Origin: Rhodoferax sp. BLA1 | GTDB taxonomy: Bacteria; Pseudomonadota; Gammaproteobacteria; Burkholderiales; Burkholderiaceae_C | NCBI RefSeq assembly: GCF_013416775.1 | Contig: NZ_SZVI01000001.1 | Coordinates: forward strand, 372,001-436,000 | Direction of reading: 5' to 3' | DNA length: 64,000 nucleotides | Shown here: piece after piece, positions 27,517-35,216 of the stretch | Layout of the letters: every line of letters begins with the position of its first letter | Position numbering within the stretch: the first letter of the stretch is position 1 | Position numbers and translations under genes: made by a program | Notes under the pieces: generated by a model | Seen by the model: the letters and a program-made list of their open reading frames with translations, nothing else | What the model was told of the DNA's origin: nothing | Databases searched by the model: none

Positions 27517-27882
27517 TTAGAACTGCAAGCCAGCTTCACGTGCTGCATCTGCCAGCGCTTTGACGCGGCCATGGTACGCAAATCCCGCCCGATCAAATGC
27601 CACCTTCTCAACACCAGCTGCCTTGGCTTTTTCTGCCACACGCTTGCCGATAATTTGAGCTGCAGCCACGTTGCCACCTTTGCCCGATGCGCCCAAAGAC
27701 TGACGCACTTCTGCTTCGGCTGTTGAGGCAGTGGCCAATACTTTGGAGCCGTCGCCAGAAATCACGCTGGCATAAATGTGCAAATTGGTGCGATTCACTG
27801 TCAAGCGCGCTACACCCTGGTTCGCGATCCTGATACGGGTCTGACGAGCTCTGCGAAGACGCTGTTCTTTTTTGGTCAACAT
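27517..27882 (-). CDS. rplR: 50S ribosomal protein L18
   Basis: A 121-residue 5S rRNA-binding protein ([19 protein letters not shown] at the N-terminus; [20 protein letters not shown] at the C-terminus). It is located between rplF and rpsE. Confidence 0.98.
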   Translation of the reverse strand: MLTKKEQRLRRARQTRIRIANQGVARLTVNRTNLHIYASVISGDGSKVLATASTAEAEVRQSLGASGKGGNVAAAQIIGKRVAEKAKAAGVEKVAFDRAGFAYHGRVKALADAAREAGLQF

Positions 27883-27893
27883 AGTGCGGCTCC

Positions 27894-28427
27894 TTATTTC
27901 TTCTTCGTTTCTTTGATCGCGACTTTTTCATCCGCATAACGGATGCCTTTGCCCTTGTAAGGCTCAGGCGGCCGAATGGCGCGAATTTCAGCAGCAACTT
28001 GACCAACGCGCTGGCGATCAGCACCCTTGATCACGATTTCAGTAGGTGTCGGTGTTGCCACAGTAATGCCCTGAGGCATATCTTTGTTGACAGGGTGTGA
28101 ATAACCGACCACCAAATTGAGCTTGCTACCTTGGGCTTGCGCCTTGTAACCGACGCCCAACAAGGTCAGCTTCTTCTCAAAACCTTTGCTGACACCAATC
28201 ACCATGTTGTTGACCAACTGGCGATAGGTACCGGACATGGCATCCGCTTCACGAGAGTCGTTAGCAGCTGTAAAGCTCACCTTACCGCCTTCGCTAACCA
28301 CTTTGACCAGGCTGTTTTGAGCCAACGACAACAAACCACCTGCACCCTTGACGCTCACTTGCGTCTCAGACAAAACCACTTCCACCCCAGCAGGAATGGC
28401 AACCGGCATTTTTCCAATACGAGACAT
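27894..28427 (-). CDS. rplF: 50S ribosomal protein L6
   Basis: A 177-residue protein near the factor-binding site, with two homologous alpha/beta domains. It opens [17 protein letters not shown] and carries [16 protein letters not shown] near the end. Confidence 0.99.
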   Translation of the reverse strand: MSRIGKMPVAIPAGVEVVLSETQVSVKGAGGLLSLAQNSLVKVVSEGGKVSFTAANDSREADAMSGTYRQLVNNMVIGVSKGFEKKLTLLGVGYKAQAQGSKLNLVVGYSHPVNKDMPQGITVATPTPTEIVIKGADRQRVGQVAAEIRAIRPPEPYKGKGIRYADEKVAIKETKKK

Positions 28428-28453
28428 GTTCTGTTACTCCTAAATGTCACGCA

Positions 28454-28849
28454 TCAGGCGACGTAGCAAAGCACTTCGCCACCGACACCGGTAGCGCGGG
28501 CTTTGCGATCAGTCATCACACCCTTGGGCGTTGTGACAATCGCGACGCCCAGGCCGTTTTGCACTTGCGGAATCGCATCGCTACCGCGGTAGACACGCAA
28601 ACCAGGGCGGCTAACGCGCTCAATACGCTCAATAACCGGGCGACCAGCGTAATACTTCAAAGCAATTTCAAGCTCTTGTTTACCGTCTACGGTATTGACT
28701 TTGAAGTCATCGATATAACCTTCGTCCTTCAGAACTTGGGCAATTGCGACTTTCACCTTGGAAGAAGGCACGCGAACAGAAGTCTTGGCAACCATCTGCG
28801 CATTGCGAATGCGCGTCAACAGGTCGGCAATAGGATCACTCATACTCAT
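28454..28849 (-). CDS. rpsH: 30S ribosomal protein S8
   Basis: A 131-residue 16S rRNA-binding protein ([18 protein letters not shown]). The first ATG (28849) has GGAG 8 nt upstream, so I keep it rather than the second Met. In E. coli S8 represses the spc operon by binding the rplE mRNA; I cannot show such a site here. Confidence 0.98.
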   Translation of the reverse strand: MSMSDPIADLLTRIRNAQMVAKTSVRVPSSKVKVAIAQVLKDEGYIDDFKVNTVDGKQELEIALKYYAGRPVIERIERVSRPGLRVYRGSDAIPQVQNGLGVAIVTTPKGVMTDRKARATGVGGEVLCYVA

Positions 28850-28867
28850 ATCTATGTCTCCTGCCGC

Positions 28868-29173
28868 TTACCAGCTGGCCTTGACCATGCCGGGGATTTC
28901 TCCAGCAAAAGCCATTTCACGAATTTTGGCCCGAGCCAAACCAAACTGCGCAAAGGTGCCACGCGGGCGACCAGTGATTGCACAACGGTTACGCTGACGA
29001 GTCGGGTTGGCATTACGAGGCAACATTTGCAGACCCAAGCGGGCAGCAGCACGCTCTTCATCGGTGCGCTTGGCATCGTTGGAAATCGCCTTCAATTCCG
29101 CATGTTTTTTTGCGTACTTGGCAACCAGTTTGTCTCTTTTGAGCTCACGCTCGATTAAAGCCATCTTAGCCAC
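28868..29173 (-). CDS. rpsN: 30S ribosomal protein S14 (zinc-free form)
   Basis: A 101-residue long form of S14 ([20 protein letters not shown]), with [20 protein letters not shown]. It lacks the CxxC pairs of the short zinc-binding type. It lies between rplE and rpsH. Confidence 0.98.
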   Translation of the reverse strand: MAKMALIERELKRDKLVAKYAKKHAELKAISNDAKRTDEERAAARLGLQMLPRNANPTRQRNRCAITGRPRGTFAQFGLARAKIREMAFAGEIPGMVKASW

Positions 29174-29181
29174 AGATCACC

Positions 29182-29721
29182 TCAGTTCTTGAAGGGGAAA
29201 CGGAAACCTGCGAGCAGCGCCTTGCACTCATCATCGGTTTTGGCCGTTGTTGTGATACTGATATTGAGACCGCGCAGGGCATCCACCTTGTCGTACTCAA
29301 TTTCAGGAAAAATGATTTGCTCTTTCACGCCGATGTTGTAGTTACCACGGCCATCAAAAGAACGACCCGAGATACCACGGAAATCGCGCACCCGAGGCAA
29401 AGCCACAGTAACAAAACGATCCAGGAACTCATACATCTGAGCGCCACGCAAGGTCACCATGCAACCAATAGCTTGGTTTTCACGAATCTTGAAACCAGCG
29501 ATCGCCTTCTTGGACATCGTCACCACAGGCTTCTGACCAGCAATCTTGGTCAAATCGCCCACAGCGTGATCCATCACCTTCTTATCAGCAACCGCCTCAC
29601 TCACACCCATATTCAAGGTGATCTTGGTGAGGCGAGGCACTTCCATTGGTGACTTGTAGCCATATTTGGCCATCAACTCAGGAGCCAGCTTTTCCCGATA
29701 GAGTTCTTGCAAACGAGCCAT
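29182..29721 (-). CDS. rplE: 50S ribosomal protein L5
   Basis: A 179-residue 5S rRNA-binding protein that contacts P-site tRNA ([20 protein letters not shown]). I use the ATG at 29721 (MARLQEL), which has AGGTGG at 7 nt. An ATG two codons upstream overlaps the rplX stop as ATGA and is a real alternative. Confidence 0.97.
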   Translation of the reverse strand: MARLQELYREKLAPELMAKYGYKSPMEVPRLTKITLNMGVSEAVADKKVMDHAVGDLTKIAGQKPVVTMSKKAIAGFKIRENQAIGCMVTLRGAQMYEFLDRFVTVALPRVRDFRGISGRSFDGRGNYNIGVKEQIIFPEIEYDKVDALRGLNISITTTAKTDDECKALLAGFRFPFKN

Positions 29722-29723
29722 GT

Positions 29724-30044
29724 TCATGCCACCTTGATTTCTTCGCCGCTTGACTTGTAAACACGAACATGTTTGCCGTCAGCCTGCAACTTGATACCAA
29801 CCCGATCAGCCTTGCCAGTTGTCGCATTAAAAATGGCAACATTGGACTGGTGAATCGGCATGGTCTTTTCAACAATACCACCAGCCTCACCCTTCATAGG
29901 ATTGGGCTTGGCATGCTTTTTAACCACATTGACACCCTCAACCACCAGATGAGAGTCATCACTGCGCAGCGCAACCTTGCCGCGCTTACCCTTGTCACGA
30001 CCCGTCAACACGATGACATCGTCGCCTTTGCGAATTTTGTTCAT
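29724..30044 (-). CDS. rplX: 50S ribosomal protein L24
   Basis: A 106-residue KOW-domain assembly initiator protein ([20 protein letters not shown]). It is located between rplN and rplE with almost no spacing to the latter. Confidence 0.98.
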   Translation of the reverse strand: MNKIRKGDDVIVLTGRDKGKRGKVALRSDDSHLVVEGVNVVKKHAKPNPMKGEAGGIVEKTMPIHQSNVAIFNATTGKADRVGIKLQADGKHVRVYKSSGEEIKVA

Positions 30045-30053
30045 GAGGAGTCC

Positions 30054-30422
30054 TTACAAAACTTCAGGAGCCAAGGACACGATCTTCATGAACTTCTCAG
30101 TACGCAGTTCACGGGTTACCGGCCCAAAGATGCGGGTGCCAATAGGCTCCAGCTTGGCATTCAGCAGCACCGCTGCATTGCCATCAAATTTCACCAAAGA
30201 GCCATCACTACGACGGATACCCTTGGCAGTGCGCACCACAACAGCACTGTAGACATCGCCCTTCTTGACGCGCCCACGTGGAGCAGCTTCTTTGATGCTC
30301 ACTTTGATAATGTCGCCAACACTGGCGTAGCGACGCTTGGATCCGCCCAGCACCTTAATGCACAGAACGGACTTCGCGCCGGTGTTGTCGGCGACTTCGA
30401 GTCGAGATTCGGTTTGGATCAT
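30054..30422 (-). CDS. rplN: 50S ribosomal protein L14
   Basis: A 122-residue protein at the subunit interface ([20 protein letters not shown]). It is the first gene of the spc operon here. The usual upstream neighbour rpsQ (end of the S10 operon) is absent; proC lies upstream on the opposite strand. A consensus-like promoter begins about 150 nt before the ATG. Confidence 0.99.
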   Translation of the reverse strand: MIQTESRLEVADNTGAKSVLCIKVLGGSKRRYASVGDIIKVSIKEAAPRGRVKKGDVYSAVVVRTAKGIRRSDGSLVKFDGNAAVLLNAKLEPIGTRIFGPVTRELRTEKFMKIVSLAPEVL

Positions 30423-30569
30423 TTGTTTATTCCCAACTTGCACCAGAAACCTAAGCCTGCACAACGCAAACCGCTTTCCGATCAGTCTTGGGCCCGTTGC
30501 ACTCGGCGTGAACCACTCACACCGTCAGCTTTGGGCAGACACTTCATGCTTTTTCAAGCGAAGCCACGT

Positions 30570-30598
30570 ATTATGCATTGAAAAGTTCAGTCAGTCAA
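30570..30598 (-). promoter_or_regulatory. Sigma70 promoter of the spc/alpha ribosomal operon
   Basis: On the minus strand TTGACT (30593-30598) and CATAAT (30570-30575) are spaced by exactly 17 nt. They are positioned to give a leader of roughly 140 nt before rplN. It is the best promoter match in this intergenic region and the expected driver of about 9 kb of ribosomal genes. Confidence 0.75.
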
Positions 30599-30940
30599 AA
30601 CTTTTTTGCAAGTTACAACAAAAAGCCTTGGCAAAGTCATCCACAACATCTCACGACATCCCGCACGCGGTGGCTCTTTTGCACATAACCCGGGCTTCTG
30701 GATGCGACGAAGTCAAGTCGCCCCCCAAGCAGCGACAGATCAGCACAGGGGCACGCGGGAGACAACTTGCATTCAACCTCGCAGATGAGCTACGGTCTTC
30801 TTCCGACTTGACGGCTGGCCCAAAACCGATCCGTTTTCAAGCGTCTTGCCCACCCCAACTCCGAAGGAAATGTGTAAGCCCAATTGATTAGACTCGTTGT
30901 TTTCCACAATCAAGCAGCGGTCCTGTCACCGCCTATATTT
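30599..30940. other. Upstream intergenic region between rplN and proC
   Basis: About 340 nt with no gene that I can support. Beyond the spc promoter it should include the proC promoter, and upstream activating sequence for the ribosomal operon would be expected here. I do not see repeats or hairpins. Confidence 0.5.
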
Positions 30941-31756
30941 ATGAGCGAGCGCATTGCATTTATCGGTGGCGGCAACATGGCCAGCGCCATCATCGGCGGA
31001 CTGATCAAACAGGGCGTTTCACCGCAAAACATCGACGTGGTTGAGCCGTCAGAGGAAGCGCGTCAGCAACTCAGCGACAGTTTTGGCATCACCGCCCAGG
31101 CTCAGGCCAACCCGAGTCTGGCCACAGCTTCCCTCGTGGTGTGGGCGATCAAACCCCAGGCGTTCAAGGACGCCGCCGTGGCGGCTGGCCCTTTCACCGG
31201 CAACGCCTTGCATCTGAGCGTGGCTGCGGGCATCCCCACGGACAGCATGGCCGCCTGGCTGGGTACCCAGCGCGTGGTGCGTGCCATGCCCAATACACCC
31301 GCGCTGATTGGCAAAGGCATCAGCGGGCTGTTTGCCCGCGCGGGCGCCAGCGCGGAAGACCGTGCCCAAGTGGAACGGGTGATGGCAAACACAGGTGAGT
31401 TTCTCTGGCTGGATACCGAAGACAAACTCGACGTGGTCACCGCCCTGTCCGGTTCCGGTCCGGCCTATGTGTTCTATTTCATGGAAGCCATGACCATGGC
31501 GGGCACCGAGATGGGGCTGAGCCGGGAACAGGCCGAGCACCTGGCAGTCGCCACGTTTGCCGGTGCCAGCGATCTGGCCCAAACCTCGGCAGACAGCCCC
31601 CAGGTGCTGCGCCAACGTGTCACCTCCAAGGGGGGCACCACGTTTGCAGCCATTTCCAGCATGGAAGACAACGACGTGCGCGCCCTGTTCATTGATGCCA
31701 TGTACGCCGCCCGCGAACGCGCCAAAAAACTGGGCGCCGAATTCGGCACCGCATAA
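30941..31756 (+). CDS. proC: Pyrroline-5-carboxylate reductase
   Basis: A 271-residue cytoplasmic enzyme that reduces pyrroline-5-carboxylate to proline with NAD(P)H, the last step of proline synthesis. The N-terminal dinucleotide-binding motif is IAFIGGGNMASAIIGG. The C-terminal helical domain carries the conserved ALSGSGPAYVFYFMEAM and VTSKGGTTFAAIS signatures. The ATG at 30941 aligns with the family N-terminus; the frame extends upstream without conserved sequence. A large hairpin follows the gene (31821-31855). Confidence 0.97.
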   Translation: MSERIAFIGGGNMASAIIGGLIKQGVSPQNIDVVEPSEEARQQLSDSFGITAQAQANPSLATASLVVWAIKPQAFKDAAVAAGPFTGNALHLSVAAGIPTDSMAAWLGTQRVVRAMPNTPALIGKGISGLFARAGASAEDRAQVERVMANTGEFLWLDTEDKLDVVTALSGSGPAYVFYFMEAMTMAGTEMGLSREQAEHLAVATFAGASDLAQTSADSPQVLRQRVTSKGGTTFAAISSMEDNDVRALFIDAMYAARERAKKLGAEFGTA

Positions 31757-31820
31757 AACGGGGCTCGCACTGACTAGGCGCCCGAAATCACAGTGCCTCG
31801 GCTGCCGAAGGACTACGGCA

Positions 31821-31855
31821 AGCGCAAGCTGTTTGTGGCTGAAACAGCTTGCGCT
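31821..31855. terminator. 14-bp perfect hairpin between proC and dgkA
   Basis: AGCGCAAGCTGTTT and its exact reverse complement are separated by a 7-nt loop (GTGGCTG). It lies between two convergent genes. No T tract follows on either strand, so it is either a bidirectional transcript-end hairpin or a repeat element. Confidence 0.55.
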
Positions 31856-31899
31856 GCCCTCTCCACCCTGCGCCGCCGCCGCACCCAGCCGTTTGGGGC

Positions 31900-32280
31900 T
31901 CACCCCAGCAGCACAATCAGCCAGATGGCCGCCATGTTGAGCAGGCTGACCAGCTGGGCGGCGCTGCCCAAGTCCTTGGCGCGCTTGGCCATCGGGTGAA
32001 CTTTGAGCGAGGTGTGATCCACAGCAGCTTCGATGGCCGAATTGATGAGCTCCACCACGATACTGAACACATGGGCAAACACAATCAAGACCCGGTCATG
32101 GGCTGACAGGGGCAGCCAGGCCATCAGCACCAAGCCGACCAGCGCCAACAGGCACACCTGCCGAAAGGCTGCCTCGTCGGCCCAGGCGGCTTGTAGCCCT
32201 TGGAGGGAATAGGTCGCGGCGTTCACGATACGGCTCAAGCCCGTTTTGCCCTTGAATGGGCTCTTTTCACTGTCTGACAT
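31900..32280 (-). CDS. dgkA: Diacylglycerol kinase
   Basis: A 126-residue integral membrane kinase with three transmembrane helices that recycles diacylglycerol to phosphatidic acid. The catalytic and metal-binding signature ELINSAIEAAVD is intact, and the amphipathic N-terminal region (SRIVNAATYSLQGLQAAW) precedes it. The ATG at 32280 has GGAG 5 nt before it; a GTG two codons upstream is possible. It is downstream of ubiA on the same strand, with 96 nt between them. Confidence 0.95.
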   Translation of the reverse strand: MSDSEKSPFKGKTGLSRIVNAATYSLQGLQAAWADEAAFRQVCLLALVGLVLMAWLPLSAHDRVLIVFAHVFSIVVELINSAIEAAVDHTSLKVHPMAKRAKDLGSAAQLVSLLNMAAIWLIVLLG

Positions 32281-32376
32281 AGACACTCCAGAAGCTTGTG
32301 ATGTGGTTTTGAATCAGGCCAACAACTTGGACCTGAACCGCCAGGTGAGACCCGGCGACGTGGGGAGCATGCGGCG

Positions 32377-33243
32377 TCATGACACGGCGTAGCCAGCCGC
32401 AATACCAGCAAACACCGCAAACCCCAGCCAATGGTTGAGCCGAAAAGCCTTGAAACACCCCTCACGGCTTCGGTGGCGGATCAGGCTGTAATGCCAGGCA
32501 ACTTGCACCAGGGCCACACCCATTGCCACCAAATAAATAGCACCCAGCCCTTTATGCATAAGGGCTACATGCCAAATTCCTATGAATAACAGGTAAAACA
32601 GCAGCACCGCCGGCACATCCAGGCGCCCCAGGGTGATGGCCGAGGTTTTGATGCCAATCTTCAAGTCATCGTCGCGGTCGACCATGGCGTATTCGGTGTC
32701 ATAAGCCAACACCCAGAACAGGTTGCCCAGCATCAACCACCAGGCCAGCGGCGGCACCGCACCCTGCACTGCGGCAAAGGCCATCGGAATGCCCATGCTG
32801 AACGCCAGCCCCAGCACGGCCTGTGGCATCGACACCCAACGCTTGGCAAAGGGGTAGATCAGCGTCACCGCCAGCGCCGCAAATGACAGCAGCACCGTGA
32901 TGCGGTTGGTGGTCAACACCAGAGCAAACGACAGCAGCGCCAGCACCGCCCCCACGCCCAGTGCCTCTTTGACCGAGAGCACCCCACTGGTCACCGGGCG
33001 CTGCGCCGTGCGTTTGACGTGGCGGTCAAACTCGCGGTCGGCCACGTCGTTGACACAACAACCCGCGCTGCGCATCAGCACCGTGCCCAGCACAAACACG
33101 GCCAGCAAATGCCAGCCCGGAAAACCGCCCGCCGCCACCCACAAGGCCCCCAGTGTGGGCCACAGCAGCAGCAGCCAGCCGGCCGGGCGGCTCCAGCGGA
33201 TCAGATCCAGATACAAGCCCAATTTCTTCTGCCAGACACTCAC
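32377..33243 (-). CDS. ubiA: 4-hydroxybenzoate polyprenyltransferase
   Basis: A 288-residue membrane prenyltransferase that attaches the isoprenoid tail to 4-hydroxybenzoate in ubiquinone synthesis. Both Asp-rich motifs that bind Mg-diphosphate are present: NDVADREFD and [12 protein letters not shown]. Eight to nine transmembrane helices are predicted. I chose a GTG start at 33243 ([20 protein letters not shown]) because GAGGGG precedes it and it fits the usual length; the longer upstream frame runs through the Dyp peroxidase gene. Oddity: a copy of the dispersed repeat is in frame near the C-terminal part ([13 protein letters not shown]), with no length change relative to E. coli UbiA as far as I can judge. 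Confidence 0.94.
   Translation of the reverse strand: MSVWQKKLGLYLDLIRWSRPAGWLLLLWPTLGALWVAAGGFPGWHLLAVFVLGTVLMRSAGCCVNDVADREFDRHVKRTAQRPVTSGVLSVKEALGVGAVLALLSFALVLTTNRITVLLSFAALAVTLIYPFAKRWVSMPQAVLGLAFSMGIPMAFAAVQGAVPPLAWWLMLGNLFWVLAYDTEYAMVDRDDDLKIGIKTSAITLGRLDVPAVLLFYLLFIGIWHVALMHKGLGAIYLVAMGVALVQVAWHYSLIRHRSREGCFKAFRLNHWLGFAVFAGIAAGYAVS
32531..32576 (-). repeat. Dispersed palindromic repeat, copy D (in frame in ubiA)
   Basis: Read on the minus strand: TTGGCATGTAGCCCTTATGC, then ATAAAGGGC and GGGTGCTATTTATT. The 24-nt spacing is kept. It encodes [13 protein letters not shown] in the ubiA frame, the same frame as copies A and B. Confidence 0.8.
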
Positions 33244-33253
33244 GCTGCGCCCC

Positions 33254-34156
33254 TCACAAACCCACTTGCCGCAAATCCAGACGGCCACCCAACATCGGCG
33301 GACACCAGAAATGGGCGCCGGTAACGGGACGTGAAATAACAAACATGGCATCCACCAGACCATCATCCAGCCCCGCCATGCGCCGCATCTGAACCTCAAA
33401 CGCATCAAACGAACGGCCAAACGCCACAAACACCAGCCCAGCCTGCTCACCCTGCACCCAGGGCATGGAGCGGCGCAACACGAAAGCCTCGGGGGTGAAA
33501 CTCTCTTGCGCCGTGCGTTTGACGTGGGCAGATTCGGGGGCGTCATCCAGCTCCTCACTGTCGCTGCGACGGCGGCCCACGGTGTGGTCCTGCTGCTCGG
33601 GGCTCATCGCCTCAAAGGCATCCAGGTTGTGCCGCCATTGCTGCACCACCATAAAACTGCTGCCATCGAGCCCTGGCCCAGCGCCCTGTACCAATGCCGC
33701 CTCTAGTGCTGCATCGTCCACCGGGTTTTCCAGGCCGTCTTCATAACCCGTCAGATCCAGCCCGTGGCCTTGTGGCCCCCGCCCGTGGCGAAAACCATCG
33801 ATCACCTGATCAAGCGTCAAACCCGGTGCCAGCGCCTGCTGCAGACGGCGGGTCAGGTGCATCAGGTCGCCCAAGTCGTCACCACGCAGCCAGCAACACA
33901 GGGCGCTGGGCGTGGCTGGCACAAACACGCCCGGGCCGGACAAAGCGGTGAACCCGCGCAGCCCCGGCACCTCGGCGCCCAACAACTGCACCAGCTCCGG
34001 CCCCAGACCGACCAGCACCTGCGTACCGTTGGCCAGCGCGGCCAGCCGGGTCAGGGCACTGCGCACCAGATCGACCGACACCGACGCCACCGAAAAAAAC
34101 ACATACCGCCCCAACTTGGGAACCTCTGCCAGCACCGCTGGTTGACACTCGACCAT
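33254..34156 (-). CDS. Dyp-type heme peroxidase
   Basis: A 300-residue dye-decolourising peroxidase, probably cytoplasmic because no Tat or Sec signal is visible. The GxxDG motif is [10 protein letters not shown], the proximal heme His is in [11 protein letters not shown], and the distal Arg is in VLRRSMPW. The start at 34156 is preceded by GGAG-type sequence; an upstream TTG is unlikely. It follows oxyR on the same strand with a 41-nt gap that holds a half copy of the dispersed repeat. The arrangement recG-oxyR-dyp suggests a peroxide-response role. Confidence 0.93.
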   Translation of the reverse strand: MVECQPAVLAEVPKLGRYVFFSVASVSVDLVRSALTRLAALANGTQVLVGLGPELVQLLGAEVPGLRGFTALSGPGVFVPATPSALCCWLRGDDLGDLMHLTRRLQQALAPGLTLDQVIDGFRHGRGPQGHGLDLTGYEDGLENPVDDAALEAALVQGAGPGLDGSSFMVVQQWRHNLDAFEAMSPEQQDHTVGRRRSDSEELDDAPESAHVKRTAQESFTPEAFVLRRSMPWVQGEQAGLVFVAFGRSFDAFEVQMRRMAGLDDGLVDAMFVISRPVTGAHFWCPPMLGGRLDLRQVGL

Positions 34157-34170
34157 GAACTCCACTCCAG

Positions 34171-34199
34171 ATTGATTCAATATTGATAGCTATTAGCTC
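34171..34199 (-). repeat. Dispersed repeat, half copy E
   Basis: On the minus strand GAGCTAATAGCTATCAATAT resembles the distal (AGCTAT) half of the repeat, lacking the GCCCTT stem. It fills most of the oxyR-dyp spacer and overlaps the oxyR stop. Confidence 0.4.
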
Positions 34200-35151
34200 A
34201 GGAAAGACGGCGAACACCGGGCAATTCGCACGCATAGATGGCGTTGCGCAGTGCGGCAATTGCCTCGTAGCGGGTGAAACTGCGGCGCCAAGCCAGCACC
34301 ACCCGGCGGGTGGGCGGGTCACCGGCAAAGGGCAGGTATTTAATGAACGGCTCCTCATCGCGTTTGCGTTTGGAGCTGGGCTCCAGCGCCTCCTTGGGAA
34401 CACTCAAGCGTGGCACCAGGGTGACGCCCATGCCAGCGGCCACCATGTGTTTGATGGTTTCCAGCGACGAACCCTCAAAACTTTTGCGGATGCCCTCGGC
34501 ATTGGCCGAAAACCGTGCGAACTCGGGGCACACCTCCAGCACATGGTCGCGGAAACAATGGCCCGCGCCCAGCAGCAGCATGGTCTCGTTTTTGAGCTGC
34601 TCACTGGTCACACTGGCCTGGCTGGCGAGCGGATGGTGGGTGGGCACCGCCGCCATGAACGGCTCGTCATACAGCGGCGCCAGCGCCAGCCCGGCGTCGG
34701 GAAAGGGCTCAGCCAGAATGGCACAGTCAATCTCGCCGGTGCGCAGCATCTCCAGCAGCTTGACGGTGAAATTCTCCTGCAGCATCAGCGGCATCTCGGG
34801 CGTGTGCTCGATCACCTGGCGCACCAGCGCAGGCAACAAATAGGGGCTGATGGTGTAGATCACCCCCAGGGTCAGCGCCCCGGCCAGCGGGTTTTTGCCA
34901 CGTTTGGCGATCTCCTTGATGGCCGCAGCCTGCTCCAGCACACTTTGCGCCTGGCGCACGATGGCCTCACCCAGCGCGGTAACCGACACCTCGTTGGCGC
35001 TGCGCTCAAACAGCTTCACATCCAGTTCTTCTTCGAGCTTCTTCACTGCCACCGACAGGGTCGGCTGCGACACATAACAGGCCTCGGCGGCTTTGCCAAA
35101 ATGCCGCTCACGCGCCACCGCCACGATGTATTTGAGTTCAGTCAGGGTCAT
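34198..35151 (-). CDS. oxyR: Peroxide-sensing LysR-type regulator OxyR
   Basis: A 317-residue transcription factor activated by disulfide formation with hydrogen peroxide. The N-terminal winged helix is MTLTELKYIVAVARERHFGK, with SQPTLSVAVKKLEEEL as recognition region. The two redox cysteines occur in GHCFRDHVLEVCPEF, corresponding to Cys199 and Cys208 of E. coli. It lies 65 nt downstream of recG on the same strand, an association known from Pseudomonas and Burkholderiales. The Dyp peroxidase downstream is a plausible target. Confidence 0.96.
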   Translation of the reverse strand: MTLTELKYIVAVARERHFGKAAEACYVSQPTLSVAVKKLEEELDVKLFERSANEVSVTALGEAIVRQAQSVLEQAAAIKEIAKRGKNPLAGALTLGVIYTISPYLLPALVRQVIEHTPEMPLMLQENFTVKLLEMLRTGEIDCAILAEPFPDAGLALAPLYDEPFMAAVPTHHPLASQASVTSEQLKNETMLLLGAGHCFRDHVLEVCPEFARFSANAEGIRKSFEGSSLETIKHMVAAGMGVTLVPRLSVPKEALEPSSKRKRDEEPFIKYLPFAGDPPTRRVVLAWRRSFTRYEAIAALRNAIYACELPGVRRLS

Positions 35152-35216
35152 GGGGCTATTGTCTTATCAGAATGGTGGCTTGCTTTGGGGCTGGATCAAG
35201 AGGCGGCAAGCACCCA

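Noticed and set aside
33006..33531. A 21-nt identical stretch in ubiA and the Dyp peroxidase gene, both encoding HVKRTAQ
   Set aside because: Both are conserved family motifs (the UbiA region after the first Asp-rich motif and the Dyp proximal-heme region) with the same codon preference; chance convergence is more likely than a repeat.
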